This document shows, piece after piece, positions 7,441 to 14,935 of a DNA stretch of 64,000 nt. The DNA comes from a virus. A program made the translations under genes and the position numbers. The stretch spans positions 1 to 64,000 of the IMG/VR virus record IMGVR_UViG_3300042389_000724; one strand, given 5' to 3'. The notes beneath the pieces were generated by a model. The model searched no databases. It saw only the letters and a program-made list of their open reading frames with translations, and had not been told where the DNA came from. Numbering within the stretch: the stretch's first letter is position 1; the number at the start of each line of letters is the position of its first letter.

Positions 7441-8793
7441 ATGAAGACCGCTTCTTTTACCGTTTCGTCCACTCAGCACTCTTTCATCGCCGCCGTGCGT
7501 TCGCACCTTGCGAAGCACGGACTCACTGCGAAGTCCACTTGCAACGGTCAGAGCGTTCAGTTCTCGCCGCTGTTCAAGGCGGCTCACGCCGCTGGCTACG
7601 CTGCTGTTCCCGCGTGGTGCATGAGCAGCGACCGCAAGGTGGGTCGCGGCGTGTACGCGCTGCCTGAACTCTTTGCGGACGATGCCGCGTTCACGATCAC
7701 CGAAGTGAAGCGTGGTCGCAAGCCTGGCAGCAAGTCTGCCAAGACCGCGAAGCGTATGGAGTCGAAGGCTGTTGCGGCTCCCGCTCCTGTCGTGACTGCG
7801 AACGCTCCCGTTGTTGAGGAGTGCAGCGCGGTCGCTCTGACCGCTGGCACGGACACTGCGGAACTCGCTCGTACGATCACGCAGGGCGAGAGCGAATCGT
7901 TCACGCCGTCCACGGATGACAACTACATTCCGTGGGGCTACCACAACGAGATCAAGTCGATCATCAAGTCGAAGCGGTTCTGCCCCGTGTTCATCACGGG
8001 TCTGAGCGGCAACGGCAAGACCACGATGGTCGAACAGGTCTGCGCGTCCCTCAAGCGCGAGTGTGTGCGCGTGAACTTCACCGCCGCGACCGATGAGGAC
8101 GAACTCCTCGGTGGCTTCCGCCTCATCGGTGGCGAGACTCGTTTCGTGCCTGGTCCCGTGCTTGTCGCTATGGAGCGCGGTGCGGTGCTGCTCCTTGACG
8201 AGATTGACCTCGGCGGTCACCTCATCATGTGCCTTCAGTCGGTGCTTGAGGGCAAGGGCAAGTTCATCCCGAAGATCGGCAAGTATGTGCGTCCTGCGCC
8301 TGGCTTCACCGTGGTCGCCACTGCGAACACGAAGGGCAAGGGCAGCGATGACGGTCGTTTCGCTGGCACGAACATCCTCAATGAGGCGTTCCTTGACCGC
8401 TTTGCGTTCACCTACGAGCAGGACTACGCTGACCCGAAGATTGAGAAGCGGATTCTCAAGAAGGTCGCGGACGGGCTTGGCGTGGACGATGATGCGTTCC
8501 TTGACAACCTCGTTTCGTGGGCGGACATCATCCGCAAGTCGTTCAAGCAGCAGGTGGTGAGCGAGATCATCACCACGCGCCGTCTGCGCGACATCGTGTT
8601 CGCGTACTCCGTGTTCGGTGACAAGATGACCGCGATTGAGCGGTGCGTGTCGCGGTTCGACCCGACCACGAAGGAGTCGTTCGTGCAGTTCTACACGAAG
8701 GTGGACGCGGACGCGCAGCCGAAGCCCGCTGAGGCGACCGATGCCGCCGCGAACACCGCGAAGGCGAACGATCCCAACGCTTGCCCGTTCTGA
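7441..8793 (+). CDS. cobS: CobS-like MoxR-family AAA+ ATPase
   Basis: 450 aa. Walker A is GLSGNGKT at 187-194 and Walker B is VLLLDEID, with D253-E254; VVATANTKGKGSDDG further on matches the sensor 1 region of MoxR/CobS ATPases. These work as rings that act on a partner with a von Willebrand A domain, which is the gene just upstream. The first 110 residues are not part of the ATPase: they form a small domain (VPAWCMSSDRKVGRGVY) plus an AT-hook-like KRGRKPGS, and recur as the separate 129-aa protein at 9144. ATG 7441 is preferred over 7432 because the latter lies inside the -10 box. CobS homologues are common in cyanophages; their role in infection is not settled. Confidence 0.88.
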   Translation: MKTASFTVSSTQHSFIAAVRSHLAKHGLTAKSTCNGQSVQFSPLFKAAHAAGYAAVPAWCMSSDRKVGRGVYALPELFADDAAFTITEVKRGRKPGSKSAKTAKRMESKAVAAPAPVVTANAPVVEECSAVALTAGTDTAELARTITQGESESFTPSTDDNYIPWGYHNEIKSIIKSKRFCPVFITGLSGNGKTTMVEQVCASLKRECVRVNFTAATDEDELLGGFRLIGGETRFVPGPVLVAMERGAVLLLDEIDLGGHLIMCLQSVLEGKGKFIPKIGKYVRPAPGFTVVATANTKGKGSDDGRFAGTNILNEAFLDRFAFTYEQDYADPKIEKRILKKVADGLGVDDDAFLDNLVSWADIIRKSFKQQVVSEIITTRRLRDIVFAYSVFGDKMTAIERCVSRFDPTTKESFVQFYTKVDADAQPKPAEATDAAANTAKANDPNACPF

Positions 8794-8805
8794 TCGGAGG
8801 ACACC

Positions 8806-9123
8806 ATGAGTACGCTCGGCGGAATCAAAATCGTCCACACCCCCCAACAGGGGAAAACGCTTCACGAACACAACCAACTCAAAATCAAGTTTCCGAACGG
8901 GTACTCCGCAAGTGTGATCTATGGCGCACTCGCGTACAGTACAAACGAACGCGGTGAGCGTATCACCGCACCGCTCGGAGACATGGAGTACGCAGCCAGT
9001 GTAGAAATCGCAATCTACAATCCGCAAAATGAACCCGTCCCGTTCAAGGACGGCACCGAAGTCAAGGGATTCGTCCCGCTCACCGAACTGTTTCAGATTC
9101 TCAACTGGGTCGCAACCCGCTAA
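8806..9123 (+). CDS. Hypothetical protein, 105 aa
   Basis: Not recognised. A soluble, beta-rich-looking protein with no obvious motif. It starts 12 bases after the CobS-like gene with a strong GGAGG site and is probably co-transcribed, so it may work with the ATPase pair. The base composition is less GC-rich than cobS. Confidence 0.7.
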   Translation: MSTLGGIKIVHTPQQGKTLHEHNQLKIKFPNGYSASVIYGALAYSTNERGERITAPLGDMEYAASVEIAIYNPQNEPVPFKDGTEVKGFVPLTELFQILNWVATR

Positions 9124-9143
9124 CACAAAAGGAAATGCCTTCA

Positions 9144-9533
9144 ATGACTACGAACAACAACACGCTTCCCCTTCTCGCCTCCTACACGCCTGGTCAGATC
9201 GAATTCATCAAGTTCCTTCAGACCAATCGCGCTGCACTCACGGTGTACGATCACTGCACCGTGAACCGCAAGGACTTGGTGGAATTGCTTCAGAAGTCTC
9301 CGTACATCGCGGTTCCTGCTTGGATCGCGGCTACGAAGACTCGCCGCGCGGGACGGGGCAACTATCTGATCCCCGAAATCCACGCGGACATCTCCACGCT
9401 CACTGTGAACACGAACAAGCGCGGTCGCAAGCCTGGTTCGCCCAATCAGAAGGGACGAATCTCGCCGCCGACCACGCCTCCGACCGCTCCGATCACCACT
9501 GCACAGCCCCAATTCAGCACCACGAACGCCTAA
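9144..9533 (+). CDS. Stand-alone paralogue of the CobS-like N-terminal domain
   Basis: 129 aa. It aligns by eye with residues 1-110 of the CobS-like ATPase: IAVPAWIAATKTRRAGRGNY against AAVPAWCMSSDRKVGRGVY, followed in both by KRGRKPGS, an AT-hook-like basic box. The domain looks like a small helical (possibly winged-helix) DNA- or protein-binding unit; the tail is Pro/Thr-rich. ATG 9144 has AGGA ten bases upstream; ATG 9135 would be too close to it. It may compete with or adapt the ATPase, but this is inference. Confidence 0.7.
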   Translation: MTTNNNTLPLLASYTPGQIEFIKFLQTNRAALTVYDHCTVNRKDLVELLQKSPYIAVPAWIAATKTRRAGRGNYLIPEIHADISTLTVNTNKRGRKPGSPNQKGRISPPTTPPTAPITTAQPQFSTTNA

Positions 9534-9537
9534 ACCC

Positions 9538-9798
9538 ATGCGACTCATCGCCATCATCGTCACTTCCCTCTCGCTCACTGGCTGCTACACGCAGACGAAC
9601 ATCACTCGCACCGTGCGACACCCTGACGGATCGGTTGAAACCTACGAGAATCGCTCTAACGGTTACAACTACAATCCGAATTTCACGGGTCACATGGACA
9701 ACAACTACCAGATTCGCGCAAATTCGGACGCATCGCAGCGCATCAATGCGGATTTTGCCCCGCCGATGTCGCCCAACGGTCAGTACACCATTCGCTAA
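9538..9798 (+). CDS. Small lipoprotein
   Basis: 86 aa. Residues 1-16 form a lipoprotein signal: a hydrophobic helix ending in the lipobox LTGC, with Cys16 as the lipid-modified residue. The mature part is Asn/Tyr-rich (GYNYNPNFTGHMDNNY) and lacks a recognised domain. It should sit on a membrane of the infected cell. Phage lipoproteins often act in superinfection exclusion or lysis, but no such family is recognised here. Confidence 0.75.
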   Translation: MRLIAIIVTSLSLTGCYTQTNITRTVRHPDGSVETYENRSNGYNYNPNFTGHMDNNYQIRANSDASQRINADFAPPMSPNGQYTIR

Positions 9799-9817
9799 AC
9801 CCCTCGGAGACTCAAAA

Positions 9818-10054
9818 GTGGCACTCGGAATGACTACGATCAAGATTCAGCGCGCACGGATCGCGTATCTCACTGCTGAAATCTCTCGTCTGCGGCGTGA
9901 AAACGAGCGTCTGCGCCGCGCTTGTGAAGTTTTTGACTTCAATCCCACGCCTGAACCGCGCACTGACGAGCGCGACTACGGTTTGGGCGGCTCGGAGTGG
10001 GTTGATCCCGTCAGTGGGATCGACTCATGGGACGGAAAGAACGGCGCAGACTAA
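9818..10054 (+). CDS. Small coiled-coil protein
   Basis: 78 aa from GTG 9818, which has GGAG eight bases upstream; ATG 9830 is the alternative. Residues about 8-40 form a short coiled coil (AEISRLRRENERLRRACEV); the tail is acidic. Function unknown. tRNA-Arg follows after seven bases, so the two are probably on one transcript. Confidence 0.6.
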   Translation: MALGMTTIKIQRARIAYLTAEISRLRRENERLRRACEVFDFNPTPEPRTDERDYGLGGSEWVDPVSGIDSWDGKNGAD

Positions 10055-10061
10055 AAAATCC

Positions 10062-10135
10062 GTCCCTGTAACTCAGTTGGATAGAGTAGCGACCTTCTAA
10101 GTCGCAAGTCAGTGGTTCGAATCCACTCAGGGACG
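10062..10135 (+). tRNA. tRNA-Arg (TCT)
   Basis: Full cloverleaf: acceptor GTCCCTG/CAGGGAC, anticodon stem GCGAC/GTCGC with loop CTTCTAA (anticodon TCT, codons AGA/AGG), T-loop TTCGAAT. No CCA encoded. Confidence 0.95.
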
Positions 10136-10140
10136 CTCAA

Positions 10141-10350
10141 ATGACCATGCACTACACCACCGTTTCACAAAATCGTGTGCTGCTCTGGCAGCACGGCAGC
10201 AATTCACCCTCCGCAACCGTTGCCCGCAACGCTCAAACCGCCTGGGTCAGTGGAAATCAAATCATTGTGCAGTTCACAAACGGCTCAACAGGCATTTTTG
10301 AAATCACTCGCTCTGGCACGAACGCCTATCCCGTCCGCATCACTCGCTAA
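10141..10350 (+). CDS. Hypothetical protein, 69 aa
   Basis: Unrecognised small protein, probably beta-rich (NQIIVQFTNGSTGIFEITR). It starts six bases after tRNA-Arg, without a clear ribosome-binding site, and is followed closely by the acidic 54-aa gene. Confidence 0.55.
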   Translation: MTMHYTTVSQNRVLLWQHGSNSPSATVARNAQTAWVSGNQIIVQFTNGSTGIFEITRSGTNAYPVRITR

Positions 10351-10363
10351 AAGACCACACACC

Positions 10364-10528
10364 ATGCCCCGACTTCTCATTTCTGACGCTGACCTCCGTG
10401 ACGACACCATTGACTGGGACGATTTCGCAAATTCAATCCGCTCGGACGCTGATCCCCGCGAGATCCGCCGCCCCACTGACGAAGACGAGTGGGAAGACGA
10501 GTGGGACGGCGACGAAGATCCCGACTAA
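10364..10528 (+). CDS. Very acidic small protein, 54 aa
   Basis: Begins at ATG 10364 (MPRLLISDADLRDD). Asp and Glu make up a large share of the residues, and the last third is almost wholly acidic with Trp. Small acidic phage proteins can mimic DNA or inhibit host enzymes, but there is no direct evidence here. It lies between two small genes and ten bases before a tRNA. Confidence 0.55.
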   Translation: MPRLLISDADLRDDTIDWDDFANSIRSDADPREIRRPTDEDEWEDEWDGDEDPD

Positions 10529-10538
10529 TTAAATCCTC

Positions 10539-10611
10539 GGCACTGTAGCCCAATGGCAGAGGCATTCGACTCAAAATCGAAACAGTGTGGGTTCGAGTCC
10601 CACCAGTGCTA
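10539..10611 (+). tRNA. tRNA with CAA anticodon (Leu by code)
   Basis: Acceptor GGCACTG/CAGTGCT with a G1-U72 wobble, anticodon stem TTCGA/TCGAA, loop CTCAAAA giving anticodon CAA, T arm GTGGG/CCCAC with loop TTCGAGT. The variable loop is only about five bases, unlike ordinary bacterial tRNA-Leu, which has a long variable arm. The amino acid charged is thus uncertain. Confidence 0.8.
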
Positions 10612-10628
10612 TTCAAGAAAGACCACCA

Positions 10629-10943
10629 ATGAACACTAAAGTATTCCAATCCACTGCCCACACCCACCACTGCTCCCACTACCGCGTCCTCATGGAACCG
10701 TTCAGCCAAGGCTCCACCACTGTGACCTTCCACTACGATCCCAACGGTGGCTCCACATTCGTGTGGCTCACCTGTACAACGCGGGACGGCTCACCCCTCG
10801 CAGTGCTGAATGATGCCTACCGCCTAGAGCGCGACTGGCACATCTCCCTGTTCACTGACAATGCGCGTCAGGTATGGGATGACCTGACTGCGCGAGGATG
10901 GGTTCTGATTGCACAGGGCTTCCTCGGCATCAAAACTAAATAA
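10629..10943 (+). CDS. Small protein with ARxxWxxL motif, 104 aa
   Basis: Begins at MNTKVFQ (10629). The C-terminus NARQVWDDLTARGWVLI resembles the end of the 260-aa protein at 19421 (EARSIWNGLIADGWVLA), and shorter versions occur in the genes at 16254 and 17780. The motif defines a small paralogous family in this phage. The N-terminal half is beta-rich. Function unknown. A strong terminator follows. Confidence 0.65.
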   Translation: MNTKVFQSTAHTHHCSHYRVLMEPFSQGSTTVTFHYDPNGGSTFVWLTCTTRDGSPLAVLNDAYRLERDWHISLFTDNARQVWDDLTARGWVLIAQGFLGIKTK

Positions 10944-11000
10944 AACGCAGAGACTAGTGGTTCGTCCACTGGCGTGATTCGTTCGCGCCTCATCTGCAAC

Positions 11001-11040
11001 GCCCCTGTCTGCCTACGCACAGACAGGGGCTTTTTTTATT
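11001..11040 (+). terminator. Rho-independent terminator
   Basis: Long stem GCCCCTGTCTG / CAGACAGGGGC followed by seven T; ends the cobT-to-10943 gene run. Confidence 0.9.
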
Positions 11041-11309
11041 TCTACGCTCTGCGCTCTCTGCGCCACTCTGTCGGAGAACAGTGTACGGCGAGTGCGGTGG
11101 GGGTTTACCGTGCGCGTTAGCACAGCGAAACCAAATCCATTCATTTCAGTTTTAAAAATTGACCGTGGGACTCCCACCCCACCACAGTTTTCAAATATTG
11201 GGTTCCCATCCCCACCCCCCACAACTTTTCAAATATTCAGACCGCCGAGACTCCCCCCGCACCCAATCGGTTTCCCACAGTAAAGTACACTAAAGTAAAC
11301 CCCACACCA
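11041..11309. other. Intergenic region with imperfect repeats
   Basis: About 270 bases without a gene. It contains three related AT-rich blocks, CAGTTTTAAAAATTG (about 11148), CAGTTTTCAAATATTGGG (about 11186) and CAACTTTTCAAATATTC (about 11221), separated by C-rich runs. They could be protein-binding sites or the remains of a duplication. Confidence 0.45.
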
Positions 11310-11337
11310 TTGACTGCCTCCCCCCACACGCTACACT
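11310..11337 (+). promoter_or_regulatory. Sigma70-like promoter
   Basis: TTGACT, 16 bases, TACACT; 31 bases before the ATG at 11369. Confidence 0.65.
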
Positions 11338-11368
11338 CTACCTGTAACCCCCCAACAAAAGGACACAC

Positions 11369-11794
11369 ATGGACACAGATACATTTAGCCCCTCTGATCT
11401 TGATTTGCTCCACCTCCGAAACACGGCAGAGGCATTCATAAACTCAAAAACCGCAGACGATGCGGATATAGACGAAAAGGTGTCTGTAATCGCCCAAGCG
11501 TACATGACGGCTCTTGCCTACGAGTACTTCACCCAAAACGCTCCTGCGCTGGCGCAGTCGGCTAGGGAGTCTGTGCTGCGAAACTTCACGAAACATGAGT
11601 CGTATGGGCTGTTCCTGTCTGCTTTACGCCACACAGGGGAAAACCTGCCACCACGGGAACTGGTGTTTTTTGTTCAATTTATGATGATGCTCCACACCGA
11701 ACTGTGCAGGGATCGTGGGCTGTGGGCGGCGGCGCGTGACCACGCAATCGCTCATCACGGGCTGAACATGACTGTTGGCTACGGTCGCCAGTAA
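11369..11794 (+). CDS. Hypothetical protein, 141 aa
   Basis: No family recognised. Mostly helical by composition, with a His-rich C-terminus (DHAIAHHGLNM). AAAGGA lies eight bases upstream of the ATG. It has its own promoter, and the next gene also has one, so the two can be expressed independently. Confidence 0.65.
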   Translation: MDTDTFSPSDLDLLHLRNTAEAFINSKTADDADIDEKVSVIAQAYMTALAYEYFTQNAPALAQSARESVLRNFTKHESYGLFLSALRHTGENLPPRELVFFVQFMMMLHTELCRDRGLWAAARDHAIAHHGLNMTVGYGRQ

Positions 11795-11830
11795 AAGTAA
11801 AACCCGCCCACAAATCCCATCTTTTAATTC

Positions 11831-11858
11831 TTGACTGTTTGCTGTCTGACAGTACAAT
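11831..11858 (+). promoter_or_regulatory. Sigma70-like promoter
   Basis: TTGACT, 16 bases, TACAAT; then AAAGGAGAC and the ATG at 11883. Confidence 0.7.
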
Positions 11859-11882
11859 TCAGACCAAAGGAGACACTTTACT

Positions 11883-12596
11883 ATGGACACTACAGACACA
11901 GACAACACCACAACCGATTCCACCCCTCGCCATTTTGTGCCGTTCGCGCCGAACATCACCCCCGAAGAACTGGAAGCAGGAGGATGGGTGTGCAAGACAA
12001 GCAAGTGCGGCTCAAGCGATACATGGACGCTGCCAGGCACCAACATGATGATCACGACAAACCACTTGTGGAGGGCAAGCGAATTGCCACAGTGTAATGC
12101 CGATTATTTCAAGCCGCTGCTGACGGACACAGAGGAGTCCATGTGGTGGCAAATACAGGTGTGTGTCAGCGGGTTCGAACTAGACGAGGAAGGATTCCCA
12201 TCAGGTGATGACGGGAATATTATTATTCGGACAATTTCACACCTGTTCCTGACTCCAGAAGGGCGGGAGCATATTGAGAAGGCAGAGCAGGAAAACGATT
12301 TTTGGTGTTTGCAAGACGAACACTTCTCCACTACAGTAGATGTGTTCACGGAAACTGCCGCCGAGTGGTGCGAGTATCAGAAAATGATCCGATCCGAAGC
12401 CTACAAGCCAGAGTACTCATGGGAGAGCGACCCCACTGCCATCGTGTTCACCGTGGATGTGCAGGGAACACGCGCTGCACAGGTGGTGGCAGACTGGTTT
12501 GCGACGCGCTGTCCCCATCGCGTTGTGTACTCCCGTGTGTGTGGCGGGTATGTGAACGGCAGATCGCGCCGCGCTCAATTTCTGCAACTGTCCTGA
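11883..12596 (+). CDS. Hypothetical protein, 237 aa
   Basis: No family recognised. The N-terminal 20 residues are Asp/Thr-rich and probably disordered; the rest is Trp-rich and acidic, with several Cys. The start is supported by AAAGGAGAC and a promoter. One copy of the decamer CGCTGTCCCC lies in its 3' part. A terminator follows within 25 bases of the stop, so the gene forms a one-gene unit. Confidence 0.68.
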   Translation: MDTTDTDNTTTDSTPRHFVPFAPNITPEELEAGGWVCKTSKCGSSDTWTLPGTNMMITTNHLWRASELPQCNADYFKPLLTDTEESMWWQIQVCVSGFELDEEGFPSGDDGNIIIRTISHLFLTPEGREHIEKAEQENDFWCLQDEHFSTTVDVFTETAAEWCEYQKMIRSEAYKPEYSWESDPTAIVFTVDVQGTRAAQVVADWFATRCPHRVVYSRVCGGYVNGRSRRAQFLQLS

Positions 12597-12616
12597 AACA
12601 ACCCCTTCCGTGCCGC

Positions 12617-12649
12617 AAAAGCCACCCCAACGGGTGGCTTTTGTTTTTT
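12617..12649 (+). terminator. Rho-independent terminator
   Basis: Stem AAAAGCCACCC / GGGTGGCTTTT with a CAAC loop, then six T. Confidence 0.88.
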
Positions 12650-12654
12650 GAATG

Positions 12655-12727
12655 CCACCGAAACACTTACAGGAATCCCAAAACTGTGACAGGGCGGCAC
12701 TCGCGCACCAAAACACTTACAGGAAAA
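12655..12727. repeat. Direct repeat pair, about 20 bases
   Basis: CACCGAAACACTTACAGGAA (about 12656) recurs as CACCAAAACACTTACAGGAA (about 12707) with one mismatch. The copies are about 51 bases apart, between two convergent terminators. Possibly a duplication scar or binding sites. Confidence 0.6.
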
Positions 12728-12754
12728 GAAAAAGGGGAGTCTTTCGACTCCCCC
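12724..12754 (-). terminator. Rho-independent terminator (minus strand)
   Basis: Stem GGGGAGTC-GAAA-GACTCCCC with a T-rich tail on the minus strand, 31 bases after the stop of the 520-aa gene. Confidence 0.85.
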
Positions 12755-12784
12755 TTCCGTGTACGCAAATCAGATTGTAACAGA

Positions 12785-14347
12785 TCAACCAAACAGCATT
12801 GTTGTGCTGAACTGATTTCCAGTACCTGGCTTTATCGTTGCTGCGTTCGATTGCGGAACAATGGTCATGTTTGCCGTGCCATTGAACTGCGGAGAAGCAG
12901 GAGTAAGGTCAAGGATACTGTTTCCAGCAAGCGACAGGTTGTTGATTTCAATCATGGCGCGAGCAGGCAGTGCTGGATCGAATTGCAGTGTGCCTGCATT
13001 CAACCAGAAATTCGTTCCCTGATAGTTGCCTGCCAGAGAGTAAACCACTGGTATCGTTCCTGGTTCGGCAAAGAAGTTGTTTACCGCCGTGGACTGCTTG
13101 GTGCCTTCCGAAGACGGATATCCCAGAGTAACGATTGCTGGTTCGGTTCCGTCTCGTAGGGGTGCCTGAAAACTAATCGAACCATTCGGAATCAGAACAC
13201 CACCGCTTACTCCAGAAGATGCTCCCTCTGGATACACACAAGGGAATCCTCCAGAAGCAGTCACATCTCCGTGAACAACAATTTCTCCGTTGATTTGATC
13301 TATTCTGCCCATGACGATAGCACGAGCGGTGCTGTTTTGATCCATATAGAAACCACCAACATCAAACCAAGACATTGTTGTTCCAGTGTTGCTTAGGTAC
13401 ATCGCATAAGCAGTAATTCCTGATACTATAGCCTGACTTGGAGTAAACTTCACCGCATTAACCTTTGCGTTGGTGAGTATTACTTTAGCGTCTCTGGTGC
13501 AAGAGATGCTACTAATGCTGTTGTAGTGTCCGCTCACCTCAATACCTCCGTGACGATATACTTCGCCAGCGACTGTTTGAACACCGTGAGAGTATCCAAA
13601 CGGTCCGAACATGGTTGACACATTGCTGAAATAGCCAAAACCTGGAACATGATCAGACTCTATGTAAACACGGTTTGTTGTACCGTCATAATTGTAACCA
13701 GTTCCACCAGCACCTGCGGTGTTTCCTGTTACTCCAAATATAGAAGTCATGGTTCCATATTTTGAAGTATCGCGCCATCCTCCACGGTGACGGATTGTAT
13801 ATGATGGTTGATTTCCATAAGAAATTCCAACAGTTGCTCCGTACCATGTTGAAACATACGCTGCATCAACATACTCGGTTCCTGAAGCAACAGTCCACTG
13901 ATTGGGTCCAGTTGCTATGGCAGAACTTCCAAGCCAGTAATTCACCTGAAGGTTGCGTGTCCACTCTTCAAGAATCTGCTCATCAATCTTGCCGCCGAGT
14001 TTGCTGAACGGGTAGGAAGGGTAGACAGTCACAAAAATCCCACCATGTTTTTCTGAAAGACTGGATCCAGCCGTTGCTCCACTCCACCAAGAAGAGGTTG
14101 CTGTGGTGATGCCACCGAACAAGCACGGAGACAAAGTTGTATTAGAAGATGCTTGAGTTACCCCTTCAAGATAATTTGTTCCGAAGAAGACATTATCTCC
14201 TCCCATTGGCAGTCTTGGTGCTGCACTATAGACTGATCCTGCTGTTGCAGAATATGTACGAATTCTCCAGTTTGTTTGTGTGTCCCAACTGAGCGAATTT
14301 ATGTTCGCTGCGGACGACCCTCTCCAGTAAAATGCTAGTGATGGCAT
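12785..14347 (-). CDS. Putative virion surface or fibre protein, 520 aa
   Basis: Ser/Thr/Gly/Asn-rich and beta-rich throughout, with few charges, as in phage fibre and decoration proteins. The N-terminus (SLAFYWRGSSAANINSLSW) resembles autotransporter- or fibre-like beta-helix starts; no catalytic motif is seen. The start is supported by AAAGGA, and a late-type box (CATAAATA) lies about 60 bases upstream on the same strand, placing it with virion genes although it sits among early genes. Its A/T-rich codon use also matches late rather than neighbouring genes. It may have been inserted as a unit with its own promoter and terminator. Confidence 0.7.
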   Translation of the reverse strand: MPSLAFYWRGSSAANINSLSWDTQTNWRIRTYSATAGSVYSAAPRLPMGGDNVFFGTNYLEGVTQASSNTTLSPCLFGGITTATSSWWSGATAGSSLSEKHGGIFVTVYPSYPFSKLGGKIDEQILEEWTRNLQVNYWLGSSAIATGPNQWTVASGTEYVDAAYVSTWYGATVGISYGNQPSYTIRHRGGWRDTSKYGTMTSIFGVTGNTAGAGGTGYNYDGTTNRVYIESDHVPGFGYFSNVSTMFGPFGYSHGVQTVAGEVYRHGGIEVSGHYNSISSISCTRDAKVILTNAKVNAVKFTPSQAIVSGITAYAMYLSNTGTTMSWFDVGGFYMDQNSTARAIVMGRIDQINGEIVVHGDVTASGGFPCVYPEGASSGVSGGVLIPNGSISFQAPLRDGTEPAIVTLGYPSSEGTKQSTAVNNFFAEPGTIPVVYSLAGNYQGTNFWLNAGTLQFDPALPARAMIEINNLSLAGNSILDLTPASPQFNGTANMTIVPQSNAATIKPGTGNQFSTTMLFG

Positions 14348-14404
14348 ATGGTTGATCCTTTTGAATATTGCGTGTGAGATTTCATCAGCAAATAGTAGTG
14401 AAGT

Positions 14405-14412
14405 TATTTATG
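14405..14412 (-). promoter_or_regulatory. T4-type late promoter box (minus strand)
   Basis: CATAAATA on the minus strand, 58 bases before the start of the 520-aa virion-like gene. Confidence 0.65.
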
Positions 14413-14484
14413 ATGCTTTATGTTTTGCTGCTACTTTACATTGAAATGAAATACTCGTTCTGCCGCTTTTGCCCCCTCTCCCTC

Positions 14485-14512
14485 TTGCTTCCCCACACAC
14501 ACTCGCTATACT
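14485..14512 (+). promoter_or_regulatory. Sigma70-like promoter, leaderless type
   Basis: TTGCTT, 16 bases, TATACT, then six bases (TGAGGC) and the ATG at 14519. Confidence 0.7.
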
Positions 14513-14518
14513 TGAGGC

Positions 14519-14869
14519 ATGACCACTCCTCCCACCGAGCCGTTCACCCGTCCTGCCTCCTACTCGTACCTTGCGCGGTACGGTCTGCTGCGTACCGTCA
14601 CGAAGGTGGCTCCGTTCACCTACATCGTCCACGGCAAGAGCGCGTATATGCGTGGCGCAGAGGGCATGATTGATTTTGAGGGCGGTCCGTACATCGTGGT
14701 GGGCATGAGGGCTACGCTGGCTCTGGACGCGCCGCCGTGGGTGGGCAAGACCGAAACCGTGAGCGCGGTAGAAGTCATTGGTGCGGCTGAAGGGCGCGAA
14801 CTGTGCGGTTTGGTGCCTGTGGCGGAAGACCGTGACGCATGGGTGATTGTGCGTACCCGTGCGCGGTAA
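14519..14869 (+). CDS. Hypothetical protein, 116 aa
   Basis: Not recognised; a soluble, probably beta-rich protein. There is no separate ribosome-binding site, because the -10 box of its promoter lies six bases before the ATG. The mRNA is predicted to be leaderless. The decamer CGCTGTCCCC directly follows the stop codon. First gene of a run to 16646. Confidence 0.65.
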   Translation: MTTPPTEPFTRPASYSYLARYGLLRTVTKVAPFTYIVHGKSAYMRGAEGMIDFEGGPYIVVGMRATLALDAPPWVGKTETVSAVEVIGAAEGRELCGLVPVAEDRDAWVIVRTRAR

Positions 14870-14935
14870 CGCTGTCCCCACGATCCCACCAATTCACAAT
14901 TTTCAATTCATACTTCACACAAAAGGATTCTGGCA

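Noticed and set aside
7378-9144. Long minus-strand frame opposite the CobS-like gene
   Set aside because: Mirror of GC-rich coding DNA; no ribosome site or motif, and the plus-strand gene is certain.
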